From Maniola hyperantus (Eukaryota; Arthropoda; Insecta; Lepidoptera; Nymphalidae), in the NCBI RefSeq assembly GCF_902806685.2, contig NC_048545.1, positions 11,519,852 to 11,583,851 of the forward strand: a DNA stretch of 64,000 bases. Direction: 5' to 3'. Below are positions 37,101-47,636 of the stretch, in pieces. Position numbers and translations under genes: made by a program. The notes beneath the pieces are model-generated. The model was given only the letters and a program-made list of their open reading frames with translations, was not told the origin of the DNA and searched no databases. Position 1 is the first letter of the stretch. Each line of letters starts with the position of its first letter.

Positions 37101-37316
37101 GCAAATGGAATGAACTTCAGCATGACCAACAACAACGGAATGTGGTCGTTCAACTTGGACGCTGGCCCCAACGGCCCCAATGGTGGCATACCCCCTGTTG
37201 GCATTCCCCCTGGTGGCATGCCCCCTGCTGGAGGCCCCACTTCAGTCCCTCCCACAGCTGGTGGTGCGACCACCGCTGCTCCAACAACTGCTGCTGCCAC
37301 CACGGCCAAGAAATAA
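34157..37316 (+). CDS. Orphan secreted protein, acidic and Pro/Gly-rich, three exons
   Basis: Coding exons: 34157-34225, 35105-35288 and 37093-37316, giving 158 aa with matching phases (0, then 1). I do not recognise the family. Residues 1-22 are a clear signal peptide (MGSLRSCVFVLVLFVQLQLI). Exon 2 encodes a short Cys/Asp region: Cys31 and Cys35, five Asp in a row (36-40), a Ser/Thr stretch, and Cys59 and Cys61 as CVC, followed by the basic ARRRG (69-73), a possible processing site. Exon 3 encodes an Asn/Met segment with an NFS glycosylation site (92), then repeats of the PPxGG type (about 110-133), then an Ala/Thr tail ending in KK, which could carry O-linked sugar. An upstream in-frame ATG at 34139 lies outside the hydrophobic leader, so 34157 was chosen. 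A second strong donor (GTAAGC at 35156) sits inside exon 2; using it with exon 3 would shift the frame and stop after six codons. Function unknown; extracellular location inferred. Confidence 0.8.
34478..34855 (+). repeat. Same interspersed repeat, complete
   Basis: Runs from GGGTTCCGTACCTC, through a (GTCT)n tract at 34527-34568 and GTGAATTTGTGGTTACATCA, to TTGAGGTATGGAACCCTA. In intron 1 of the orphan secreted gene. Confidence 0.7.
35311..35612 (+). mobile_element. RTE-type LINE 3' fragment with (ATG)n tail
   Basis: Frameshifted remnants of the RTE C-terminus: the RWGPKVLEW area, then NRWTDDIKRVAERRWFQTAQ, then ETYVQQWMSIR and a stop, ending in ATGATGATGATGA. It begins about 22 bases after the exon 2 donor of the orphan secreted gene. 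Confidence 0.8.
35746..35940 (+). mobile_element. Foldback MITE (GATGGGCTG ends)
   Basis: Left GTACAAGTCCGAGATGGGCT, right AGCCCATCCCGGAATTGTAC; arms about 75 bases with mismatches. In intron 2 of the orphan secreted gene; it explains the overlapping open frames on both strands there. Confidence 0.75.
35978..36165 (+). mobile_element. tRNA-Arg-derived SINE, body only
   Basis: Body from TTTAATGGTGGAAAACATCG to TGTAGTGAGCCGGCGAT; head absent. In intron 2 of the orphan secreted gene. Confidence 0.75.
36761..37069 (+). mobile_element. tRNA-Arg-derived SINE, near full length, against a splice acceptor
   Basis: Same family as 23953-24302: head GTGATAGCCTAGTGGTTAGG, tail (GATGAT)n. The tail ends 23 bases before exon 3 of the orphan secreted gene (37093). 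Confidence 0.87.
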
Positions 37317-37516
37317 ACATCCAAAGCTACTGTGGAATAAGTTTACCCACTGGTACCTATAGTTCTTGCATTTCATGAAGGCTACTGACTCATGCTTGTG
37401 CTTATCGGTATACTAGCTTATGCCCGCGACTTCGTCCGCGTGGACTACACAAATTTTAAACCCCTATTTTACACCCTTAGGTTTGATCTTTAACTATGAG
37501 ATTTTAACATGAGCTT

Positions 37517-37522
37517 AATAAA
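37517..37522 (+). terminator. Possible poly(A) signal of the orphan secreted gene
   Basis: AATAAA about 200 bases after the stop. It lies inside repeat-derived DNA that begins near 37413. Another AATAAA (37312-37317) overlaps the stop codon itself and is probably too early to be the signal. Confidence 0.3.
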
Positions 37523-37741
37523 ATATGTCATACTGCTAATTGCAAAAATATTAACTACATAACTTCTTTATAGACACTTCAAAACTGACAGACTTTAATA
37601 CAAATTTCAAACCCCTATTTTACCCCTTTAGGGGTTGCATTTTGAAGAATCCTTTCTTAGCGGACGCCTACGTTATAATAACTATCTGCATGCCGAATTT
37701 CAGCGTGATCCGTCCAGTAGTTTGAGCTGTGCGTTGATAGA

Positions 37742-37783
37742 TCAGTCAGTCAGTCAGTCAGTCAGTCAGTCAGTCAGTCAGTC
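37742..37783 (+). repeat. (GTCA)n microsatellite
   Basis: About ten units within the Helitron; probably amplified from its internal GACT motif. Confidence 0.85.
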
Positions 37784-38092
37784 ACCTTTTCCTTTTATAT
37801 ATATAGACGTAAGGTACACTAAAAGTGTGCGTTTGACAGCGCTTGCTCGCGACTGATTGGTCCGAAATGCACGCACACTTACGCAATGACCATGTAAACG
37901 ACGTTACCACAAGTAAAGTTCAGTAGCCTTCGTGAATTGCAAGAACTGTAGTAGCATAGCATATGGCGTCCCTATCCACTATATTCGTACACCGACCGCG
38001 ACCCATGAATATATGCATATACTTCAATAATTAATGCATGCATGGTTTTGCTTTGAGTTGGAGCAATCGTAAAAATGTTCAGCAATTCTGTC

Positions 38093-38345
38093 CTGTCATC
38101 ATCATCATCCACCAATAGATGTCCACTGCTGGACATAGGTTTATTGTAGGGCCTCCCACACGCCACGGTCTTGCGCCCGCCTGAATCCAGCGGCCCTCTG
38201 CGACAAGTCTAATGTCTTCCGTCCACCGGTGCGAGGTCGCTATTGCAGCACTTTGGGACCCCAACATCCCAACGGAATTCTGGACGAGAAGATGTCTCAA
38301 AGCTTCCTGAACGCTAGCCAGCCTGTCCTGTAGATCGATCATAAT
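38093..38345 (-). mobile_element. RTE-type LINE 3' fragment
   Basis: The reverse strand encodes SHRWTEDIRLVAEGRWIQAG and then a degenerate end matching AYVQQWTxIG, with a CATCATCAT tail at the left. Same family as 35311-35612. Confidence 0.75.
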
Positions 38346-39110
38346 TCATAACATAGGTAGTGTACGCGGAATATGTTTGAGACATGCAGGCTAGGTACCC
38401 GCGTGCGAATGCGTCAGTGTGCTAAAGGCGATAAAAGAAGCAGTTATAGAATACTGTAATACTTAGATGCGCGGAACCCAGTGAGTGTGCAAACATATTG
38501 GATACGCAGCATTGTGGATCATTTTCAATCAATACAGTCGATAGGAAATGATTTCTGAGTGCGGGCGATTTCTAAAATGGCCCATATTTCAAGATTTTTT
38601 TTCAATTATCGATAGAGATTTTTAAAATACTGGTTTTGATTGGTTTTTTTCAGTAATTAGCTTCTTGTCTATAGAGTTTTCCTATATTCTGCGTATTTGT
38701 GTATCGATCGGTTTTCCGACGAAAGAAAATTAAAATACATTTTTCATGATATATGATTCCATGATTATCTAAGTACTTACCTACATATTTATTTAAAATT
38801 AATCTAACTTCGAGTGCTTGAGTATATTTGAAGTATGTAGGTTTTGCCATTTTCTTTCTAGTTTAGTAAGTAGGTACTACGTTTAAGTATAATTTATCTA
38901 TTTAATAATAATAAATAAAAAAGGCGTATTTTCAGTTAGTTATTTTTGTTTAAAAATAATATTTTGAAGATTTGATGTTTGAAGGAAAATAAAATAATAT
39001 TAAGTCTATTTTACTAGAAGTTTTATTTTACCTGATTTTTTCTGTTCTTACGATACCTACCCTACCTATTTACAAAGCCCGGATCTTTGGTATCACGACT
39101 TCGCGAGAGA

Positions 39111-39270
39111 TTAAAATACTAACAGCTGCACTCAGAGTCACTAATCGTTAGGTAGATACATAAGATTGAGTTAAAACGAGACAGGTTTATGTGAGAGATA
39201 TAGCTCTGTCTCGTTTTAACTAAACTTAAGTAACGATTAAGCGACTCTGAGTACGGCAGTTAGTCTAAAT
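39111..39270 (+). mobile_element. Foldback MITE (AGAGATATAGCTCTGTCT core)
   Basis: The same core as 29629 (TTATGTGAGAGATATAGCTC) with different outer arms (CTCAGAGTCACTAATCGTTA / TAACGATTAAGCGACTCTGA). Confidence 0.7.
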
Positions 39271-39480
39271 TGTGAGATTGATAAAACAACCGATGATATC
39301 TCGGTGGATACGGAACTATTATTGCTAGAAAAGGGCACGAAACTATTTAACGGAGCTATTAAACAGGGTGTTGTGCACTTCATTTATCTGTTATGGGATG
39401 ATTAGAAAACGGACGCTTGCCATCAACAGCAAAAATACGACATACGGTGACAAGTCTACTACGGTGATTAAGACGGTGAT

Positions 39481-39635
39481 TAGTCTACGCGACAGGTCGA
39501 GATGGAAATCGGGTGGGGACGCCTCGCACAGCCCCTGTGCTAACCCAGTGCGGGATAACTCCGGTGACTTAAGGGTGTGCGGGACATCCCGCCGCCTCAT
39601 ACCTCGATTGCCACATCGCCCTGTCACGTACTATA
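39481..39635 (+). mobile_element. Foldback MITE
   Basis: TAGTCTACGCGACAGGTCGA at the left and CCTGTCACGTACTATA at the right. Confidence 0.75.
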
Positions 39636-40624
39636 GATGGGTCCACCCGATTATATTGCTGGTAAGGGCGACAACAAACAACGGTGTAAAGCGACATGAA
39701 GTCGCGAGAACTTCGCGTGCCTTGTCGCGCATAGAGGGGAACTTGACGCTTTCCTTACCTTCTCTTCTGCGGTAATGTGAATGATCCTAAGCTAGGTTTT
39801 TGTAAAAGTTTTTTAATCTGGTTCTGTTTCTATAAAATCTCTCCGGACGGTAGCGCTCAAAAAGTTTTTTTAAATTGCTAGATAGGCTTGCGCTTAACAA
39901 CAATCATGCCTTCTTGAAAGCAGTGATTGAGGTCTAGTTTGGAACTTGAAACACGCTTGCCTAGAAGATGCCTATCCAGTTTTACCTTGAAGTTTTAGCT
40001 TAGTTTAGCGGCTTAGGCGTTAAAAGGTAATAAAAGGACTTTTTAACTACTTTTTAATGTAAAATATTAGTATTTAAATATTAAGTAGGTATATATAAGT
40101 ATAGGTAGAGGCTCCGGCGCACGTTCGTAAGAGTTCCCGGAGCTTCAAATGTTTATATTTACAATGTAAGTACTTATTGAGACTTGATAGTATGGAATCT
40201 TAATACGAATAAACATATGACATTCGTAGTTAAAAAAATATAAATAACTTCTATCACTGCAGTACAAAAAAATCAGTCATACACTTGCGTGTACCGACAT
40301 GCATGTTTTCCGGCAAATTAAAGCATTTTTATTTTATTTTGCTGTATTTAATATTCAACCAATGCACATTCATTTACATTTTTATTACGTCTAAACTGTA
40401 AAATGCAAATGCGATATCTATTTAAATTTTAGCCGTTCCATTTGCCTAAATAGTTACAGGACCAATATTCTAAAAATATCTATAAAGGTTTGGATATACA
40501 TAACGCGTGACGGAAACAAGTCCAATGAGGCACAGATAAATTATTATCAAGCTGGTGTACTGCGCTGCTGAAGTCGAGCACCATCGGCATCGGCCTGTTA
40601 CTGTGACACGCTGATATGATAGAG

Positions 40625-41125
40625 TGCCATACCCGAAGGTCCCAACGGGACCTGATTACTAGGCCTCCGTTGTCCGTCCGTCTGTGCTGTCGGGCTGTAT
40701 CTCGCGAATCGCAATAGGTAGAGAGTTGTTACAGAATGTGTATTTCTATTGCCGTTATAATTACAAATCACTACCCCTATTATAAATGTGAAAGTGTGTT
40801 TGTTTGTTGGTTTGTCCTTCAATCACGTCGCAACGGAGCAACGGACTGACGTGATTTTTTGCATGGGTAATGGGTATGTACCTATAGTTTAAGACCTGAA
40901 AAGGGACATAGGCTACTTTTTATCCCGGAAAATCAAAGAGTACCCACGGGACTTTAAAAACCTAAATCCACGCGTACGAAGTCGCGGGCATCAGCTAGTG
41001 AGTAATAAAATTTCAAAATGGCCGCCATGAAACTTTAAAAGAATTAGAAAGTGTTAACTCTTGTACCATGGTACGGAAACCTTCACTTGCGAGTCCGACA
41101 CGCACTTTACCGATTTTTCCTATAT
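40625..41125 (-). repeat. TACGGAACC-type repeat split by a Helitron
   Basis: Left part: CCCAACGGGACCTGATTACT, CCGTTGTCCGTCCGTCTGTG. Right part: AAAATGGCCGCCATGAAAC, ATGGTACGGAAACCTTC. The left half matches 14465-14740 in reverse. Confidence 0.6.
40765..41001 (+). mobile_element. Lep1-type Helitron nested in another repeat
   Basis: TATTATAAATGTGAAAGTGT to the end GTCGCGGGCATCAGCTAG|T. The flanking halves belong to one other repeat. Confidence 0.78.
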
Positions 41126-42639
41126 TAATAAATAATTAGGTTAGGGGCAGAGACTCATTTAGTTTCGCTTTGCGTCTTCCCAAGTCTTAAAATTTTCCAA
41201 TGAGAGGAAGTATGGGTCATTTAGAATATTGGATAGCATGTGCTTCTAATTTAGGTAGGCATCAACCTCAAATGTACAAAAAATAACTGATTTTCAACGG
41301 AAAAGAGGAATTATGTATTACGCCGGAAATAATATCTATTTAGATATTATTTCTGTATAATTAGATAGATAATAATTGTAGTAATAATAATTTACTGTTA
41401 AAATGTATTACTAGATATATTGTAGTTTTAAATATAAAACTTGATATTTTATTTTTAAGAATATTAGCCATATTATTCATTACTAATATTCCCCTTTCCC
41501 TTCCAAGTAACAACTAAACGTAATGGACTAAAAGCCCACTAGGGCCAGACCTTCGTTATGTTATAAATGCTGAAAGTTTATCTGCGTATAGTGTCCAACA
41601 TAAGGACGAACGATCAGCTACTATGAATTATAATAGTATTGTAGAATTAGGCCTTGGCAAGATTCTAGCTAGTCCTACTGCCGGCCCTTACGCTTAAAAC
41701 ATTTCCTGCATTTTTAAAACACTTTGGCAACGAGCCAAAATGGTTTTAACTTTAAGTGTCGTGCTTTTACCGATTCATCCAGTCTCTGCTGGAATTAACC
41801 AAAAATAAACCAGAAATACTTATTATTTTTATAAAACTGGGCCAATAATTTTAATTTTTAAACCGTTAGTAAGTAATTATTACCTACTGACGACAACTCC
41901 AAAACGTTCACAGTTTTCTTTCATATTTGAAAATGCTCGAGATTATTTTCTGGACTGTACCTTCTACTAGGTTTAGGTACAATGCCTACTGACCTATTTA
42001 GACCGCGAGCTAAGTTAGTTAGTTGCTTAGTTAGTACCAGATTCTGTTATTAGTACCTAAGTACATAATAGAGAGAGAGCCCGCGAAGGCGAGACCATGC
42101 CCCCATGATCCGAACTTCATAGTCCCTGATCGTTCTTCCTTGTGTTTGTGACAATACGCAGAGAAACTTTCGGTTTAAAATAACAAAGGTCTGGCTCTCG
42201 CGGGTTCTTAATCCGTAAGTACCTACACATTGAAAAACGCTATTCTAAAGCAGGATGATTAGTTTAAAATTTAAATATCTGTATCTGTTAGGAAGGAAGA
42301 TTTTACTCACCTGCACCTGCAAAACGTTAATAGGGTGTTGATTTAAGTATAACCTGTTTATATTTTGTAATATTTAGGTACAATGAACACGCGAACATAT
42401 GAACTGGTACCTACCTAGTAGGTGTAATTACCTCACCTTCTATGAACCATGACGATATTATGCTCGAATTACTTGTATCCTTCTTCTAATTAAATGGCCT
42501 AGATTTGCTGCAACTAAGTGTAACTTACCTATAATAAATACTGATACAGATTAGTATTATTATTTATTATAATATTAGGTATGTTACTTACGTATGTACT
42601 AAATATATTTAATTTTTTTTAGTTTTAATTTAGATTTTT

Positions 42640-42967
42640 TTTAAATATTACAATAAAACTTAAAGCTAGCCTTATCTAATTACTATATAAATCATGACCG
42701 CGTGGAATGGTGCCAAGAATACTGGCTGCATTTCCGCGCTCAACAGCCAGGCTGATCCGTTGCGCAAAAAATGAGCCAGCCCTTCTGTCACCAGATGAGG
42801 CTATTAATCGCGGTGAAATGTCTCGTAAAAAATTTTTTGCACTAAGATTCCATGGCCCCAGGGTCTCCACGGCAAACGGCACAAAAATGTAACTCTCTAT
42901 AAGAGAGGCATACTTGCGCCGCTTGCCGTTTTCAGCTGTTTCTGCTGCGGCTCCCGCTCTTGATGCT
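42640..42967 (-). mobile_element. LINE tail, copy B
   Basis: Nearly identical to copy A at 10465-10800, including the same open C-terminal frame and the same 5' end at GATGCTA. The flanking DNA differs. Confidence 0.8.
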
Positions 42968-43774
42968 ATTATTTATATTATTGATTTAGATTTAAGATTT
43001 TTTAATACAATTGTCTATCCCTCTTTAAATCTGAAAGCATAAATAAATAATTTACTCATTTAAATATATTTGGGATATGAAAAAAATAGTAGAGACGTTC
43101 CATCCCACCGCTAACGACGGAGCACAAGGGACCAACACGCCTCGTTGCTCGGCTAGCCCCAAACACCGTTAGAGGCATGCTGGAACCACAGCACGCCAAC
43201 TAACTCGAACACACCGTAAGCAACGGACCGCCCCGTGTCCATTATCCACAGGTCCTCCCGAGGGCTAGGGCTCGTGGGGAGGGCCATTCCCTCTCCACGT
43301 TGCCCATCCTAAACATCTTCCTCGCCCGTCACCAAACTGGACAGGCAAGCTGCAAGAAACCATTGGGCATCCAGTGATTGAATGGGTTATGAAACACTCA
43401 GTTTTGAAGGTTGACCGTCATCTCGTCTAAAATTTTCTTCTTTTGAAAAGGAAAAGTTGTGTGCTACGTTTGCTATCCCGGTCTATTCTCGTCCATGACA
43501 TAAGCTAGGTACAATAGGTAAATAATTTAATTTATTGCAAGTGCCTATTACATCTACTGACGCCAGATAATTATGTGTCTAAAGGTACCAATAGCAAAGT
43601 GTAAACATAACTAAGTACTAGAGATTTAAGATAAACTAAAAGGTGTTTGCTCCGGACTTAAAATCATGACCTTTTAATGTAAGGGTACCTACTTACATTA
43701 CATCGTGTTCCTATTTACTTACTAGGCCATCGAGATAACAACAGTGATTTGGTTCGACTTGATACATTGTATAA
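42968..43774. other. Unrecognised GC-rich block
   Basis: 43088-43440 is GC-rich (CTCGTTGCTCGGCTAGCCCC, GGTCCTCCCGAGGGCTAGGG) and unlike its surroundings; probably a decayed retrotransposon, but no motif is readable. Confidence 0.4.
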
Positions 43775-43970
43775 TGCTGGGCGGGGCACATAGTTCAAAC
43801 AGCTAAGAGGCGACGGGGTCACAAGGTGCTTGAATAACGACCCGACAGCGGAAAGCGCAGTATCGTTGGCAGATCCTTCCACTAGGTGACCAGATGATGT
43901 CATGTGAGTTGCTAGGAGCTGTGCAATGGACACGAGCGGCACAAGTAGACAGGGAAGATTTAAGTTCTGT
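43775..43970 (+). mobile_element. RTE-type LINE fragment, decayed
   Basis: GGGCGGGGCACATAGT and following bases match the GHIVRxxDxRWGxKVLEW part of the RTE tail; several stops interrupt it. Confidence 0.6.
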
Positions 43971-44030
43971 GATGATCCTTGCATTGCACCCCCGTTTGTG
44001 ATGATCTATCGGTTGAGACAATCATATATT

Positions 44031-44067
44031 ATCCTTCATTAAATATAGGGTATATTTAATGAAGGAT
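44031..44067. repeat. Perfect 17-bp inverted repeat, GGG loop
   Basis: ATCCTTCATTAAATATA, GGG, TATATTTAATGAAGGAT. It lies 4 bases from the CCAAT-rich element at 44072. Confidence 0.9.
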
Positions 44068-44071
44068 CAAT

Positions 44072-44250
44072 GGCCCTACCGCGGTTGTTTGACAGCTACA
44101 ATGTCACGATCGCAATCATCTCTGATTGGTTAATGCTCGCTCACTATTGGCTACAATGCATTGTTGCAACAAGAATCGCACAAATTCAGCCAATCAGAAC
44201 AATTGAGATTGTAATAATGATTGATGCAGGTTTTAGACAATCGCCCTGCT
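44072..44250 (-). mobile_element. CCAAT-rich MITE-like element, copy 2
   Basis: Reverse complement of 26657-26844, starting GGCCCTACCGCGGTTGTTTG and ending AGACAATCGCCCTGC; only a few differences. Confidence 0.78.
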
Positions 44251-44615
44251 GTAAGTATAATAATATATACTACCATTTTTAAAATTTATAAGCTAATGTG
44301 TTTTAAACTAAGTGGGGCTGCGTTGGCAGAAGTTGAGGCACATAAGAAAGTTATTCCTTACTAGTGGATAATAATCATACCAACCATGGTCAGTTCCCAT
44401 TTCCCTCATGAGTAATGAACGTAAGATGCCCTAGTATAGTGTGCGTTATACACAAATACAAATACAAATTTCTTTATTGCTAATTTAGGTAAACAGTTGA
44501 GATGTTACAAAAACAAAAAGGTACAGCCAAATATACATTTCATAACACTCCAAACCCGCCAATGAAGCAAACTTTAGAAAAGTGCCTCCATACTAACTTT
44601 TGTTCTTGTTTGCAG

Positions 44616-44712
44616 GTTTGATTTCAGACATTTCGACGGATGTCAAAGAACAAGCTTCTCTCCGGTTACATGGGACCACCATGAGATGATGGATCATGAT
44701 TCAGAAAAATAA
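44616..44712 (+). CDS. Possible orphan terminal exon
   Basis: A good acceptor (pyrimidine-rich, ending TTTGCAG at 44615) is followed by an open stretch of 31 codons reading FDFRHFDGCQRTSFSPVTWD and then a His/Met/Asp-rich end, with a TAA at 44710-44712. Two AATAAA-type hexamers follow closely, one of them about 20 bases on. A second frame also stays open for about 24 codons (starting LISDISTDVK). I found no convincing upstream exon, so this may be the last exon of an unrecognised small gene, an alternative end of the gene at 34157, or chance. Confidence 0.25.
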
Positions 44713-46061
44713 AGAGACTCAATAAATGTGGAATGCTAACTATTAGGAGTAGACGATTGTTATCATGCTAAAATACGATCTGAAATATTAAATTTCAAAT
44801 AAGTACCTACTTACTATCCATACAAAAAACAACGAGACATCTCAAAGATGCATTACATGAATAATGTCCTAAGCTTATAATCAGAATAGTGATATGAGTA
44901 CAGACAGCAAAAAATAAAAACAATAAAAAAATCAAAAAGAAATAATTGCTCCAGGAAGTTAGAATTGAATCTGTGGCAAAGAAATATAAAAAAGGTACGA
45001 AAAAAAATCAGTTCTGTAGGTAGTTTAAACAAGTAAAGAGAGAAGAAACGAAGGAACGAATGAAGAAAGAGATCTCTTTACTTGTGCGACAAATAAAACG
45101 TATGTACCTACCCGTTATCTACATTAAAATTATGATGATATTTTGTCTGTCAGCGGTACAACAAGTAGGTAATCAATTAAAGTAAGTGAGTCACACACTA
45201 CTAAGTGCTCCCCTGTGACTTACATTTAGAATGAGATAAAAAATGATTTATAGGTAATAAATTCTGAAGAACATCCACCGACGAATAAAATATTTGCTTA
45301 AATCCATTTCGGTTACGGATAATGGGGCCCAGATAAAAATAATATACTTACCTATCTACCTTTATTGATTTATTTACATTTTTTAATATATTGTTTCCAT
45401 AGACCATACGATAATTTCAAATGCGATTTTGACGAAATGTGGTTACATAAATAGCTTGCATCAAGGAGACGGGGGAAGGGGACATAGGCTACTTTCTTAC
45501 GTCTTATCTCAGAAAGTAAAAGAGTTCTCAAAAAATAAAGTTTGGGAACAACATTTCGGACCGGTAGGACTGTACAAACAACATCAGTGAACATACTTTT
45601 GAGTATCATTGACGATATTAATGATTTCAGGTTTTCTCGATTGGAAAAGGTAAAGGTGACAGTTAAAAATTAAAATCCATAACAATACCTGTTAAAACAT
45701 ATTATAATTTTTATATTATTATTAACTAACGGGTCAATGATGATGATAATGTTATTATCAACTAACGGATAAGTCTATTACCGATATATTATGGACTGTT
45801 GTCTATCTGAGTTAAGAAAGATACTTTCGTTCATTAACATTTTTGTTTTAAGACAGTTCTGACACGAGAGTGATTCAAATCTACGGGAACTACAAAAGCA
45901 GTTTGAAGCGCGAAGGGCATGCCGCGATGCAGAGTGCGGAGCAATCAACAGGTCGTTGCTTCCAGCGCAGTGAGATACATCTCCACAGTTTTGATTCTTT
46001 TTACTTTCGACCTACTTGGATTTGTGACGGTAGGAACGTGGAAAGTATTGCAAATCTATAT

Positions 46062-46262
46062 TAAATAAAAGGAAAAGTTTACTGACTGATTGAGTAACTG
46101 ATCTATCAACGCAGAGCTCAAATTACTGGATGGATCGGGCTGCATGCAGATAGCTATTATAACGCAGACTAAGAAAGCCTTTTTGAAAATACAATCCCAA
46201 AGAGGGTAAATAAGAAGGTTTAAATTTGTGTCCACGTGAAAGAAGTCACGGGAATAAGCTAG
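46062..46262 (+). mobile_element. Lep1-type Helitron
   Basis: TAAAAGGAAAAGTTTACTGA to GTCACGGGAATAAGCTAG|T, with internal small deletions. Confidence 0.75.
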
Positions 46263-46297
46263 TAAAGTATATACTTTGATTGATTCTGATTTGATTT

Positions 46298-46450
46298 CTT
46301 GTAACGGTGAAGTTCTGCATAATTTTCACAAGGGTGTGTGAAGGAAGTCTACAAATCTTAACTTGGCTAGCGGGGTGGATTATGGTCTAAAACCTCTCAT
46401 TCTGAGAGGAAACTGTTCTTAGTAGTAGGCTGGCGATGGATTGGAGAGTA
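46298..46450 (+). mobile_element. tRNA-Arg-derived SINE, decayed
   Basis: Diverged body with deletions (TTGGCTAGCGGGGTGGATTA; TCATTCTGAGAGGA). Confidence 0.65.
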
Positions 46451-46963
46451 AGACTTGAGATGATAAAGCCATTTGTTTAATATTTTTCTTTTCTCTTAAA
46501 CTTTAATAAGCGAGTGTTAGAAGTACCTAAGTACGACAATGGTCCCACAGATGACATCAAAATAATTTGAAAGATAAATGTAATGAAGATAAACGTTAGT
46601 TAATTAATTAATGCTTCTTCATGAAACGCTTAATTTTTCTTGTGCCTAACATAATATTTATATCTATTCACGAGGAAGTTGTAGAGCACCGCTCTATCTC
46701 GTATTTCTCCCAGAAAAGCTAATGAGACGGATTGTTTCGTTAAGATTCGTTGAAATCGGTCCAAAAGTTTTATTTGTATTGTATTATTTCTAAAACAAGT
46801 GTTGTTAATTAATGTTGTTTCAAAAAGTTAATTGGCACACTCGGACTTAGTTTGGATGTTTACATTTTGATTAATCTTTTTGGACTTTTGAAAAATTAGA
46901 TGCTATAGATCTTTTAGAACGTTACTGAACAAACATACCTGTCTTATCGTCAAGGCAGTGGTG

Positions 46964-47030
46964 TGTAGGTCATAGAGGCATAAAAGCACTGCTTAATTTG
47001 AAATATCTCAATGTTCATTTGTCATCATAG
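46964..47030 (+). repeat. hAT-type MITE remnant
   Basis: CAGTGGTGTGTAGGTCATAG AGGCATAAAAGCACTGCTTA resembles the left half of 28763-28909. Confidence 0.6.
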
Positions 47031-47459
47031 CCAGTAATAAGTAACTTAACTTACCTAATAATGCCTACCCTCACGTCAAACCATGTATGACATTGCGAGG
47101 AAGGGACAAATGCGATTTCTTGTCAATGATGATTAGTTAATAATTGGACCATTTCGAAGATTTTACCCTTTATTTGATAGATGTGAAATGCTATGAATTC
47201 TCTTGCAGTAAGAAACGAAGCAACATCAAATTGCACTCCCTCCTGAAGACTTTTCACAGCAATCCGCAATTGCTAATGACTAGAATTGAAACTTAAATAC
47301 ATTGACACCAAGCAGCAGGAAGACGCCGTACAATTTTTTAATTAGGAAACCGGCTTGGTGGAATCAACCTTCCGTCATAGCTGTATACTGTACAGGAAAG
47401 CATCGGCGATGAGTATTAATGAAGTAGGGACACGAACTACGAAGCAGCTCGTCATGACA

Positions 47460-47636
47460 TGCGTACGCGCAGCTCAGTCGTACCGCGCATTTCAAACCCC
47501 GTGAACGCGCGTCCGCTCATTTATTCCTCCGATCAAACACTGGTTCAATGACACTTGGAGATCGAGATGATATTCGGTACATATTGATTTCGAAAACGGA
47601 CCACCAATGAATGATTGTGGATTGCAGGAGGTGATT
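47460..47636 (+). promoter_or_regulatory. Candidate promoter / 5' UTR region of anosmin
   Basis: A locally CpG-rich patch in AT-rich DNA holds CTCAGTCG (initiator-like, A at 47476), about 840 bases upstream of the anosmin ATG. A possible donor, AGGAGGTGATT, follows at 47631, so a non-coding first exon is conceivable. This is a weak inference from composition. Confidence 0.2.

Larger units (their letters stand above)
37413..37808 (-). mobile_element. Lep1-type Helitron, interrupted or compound
   Basis: The minus-strand 3' end (CTAGCTTATGCCCGCGACTT) is followed by CCCCTATTTTACACC. About 120 unrelated bases intervene, and then AACCCCTATTTTACCCC recurs and runs to a (GTCA)n tract (37742-37783). 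Either one element was split or two overlap. Confidence 0.72.
38346..42639. other. Intergenic, no gene seen apart from listed repeats
   Basis: Two foldback MITEs and a nested Helitron are listed separately. A 23-codon ATG frame at about 41749 (MVLTLSVVLLPIHPVSAG) resembles a leader but stops at once. Confidence 0.45.
44713..47459. other. Intergenic, no gene seen apart from listed repeats
   Basis: A balanced-composition frame at 45870-46030 ending at a donor-like GACGGTAGG could be a non-coding or coding exon, but nothing in it is recognised. Confidence 0.4.

Noticed and set aside
37070..37378. Overlapping frames on both strands around exon 3 of the orphan gene
   Set aside because: They are shadows of the GC-rich Pro/Gly coding exon; only one frame joins exon 2 in phase.
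37742..37783. Short regular repeats as a CRISPR-like array
   Set aside because: Pure tetranucleotide microsatellite inside a eukaryotic Helitron.
41749..41820. Short leader-like peptide MVLTLSVVLLPIHPVSAG
   Set aside because: It stops after about 23 codons with no good donor; probably chance.
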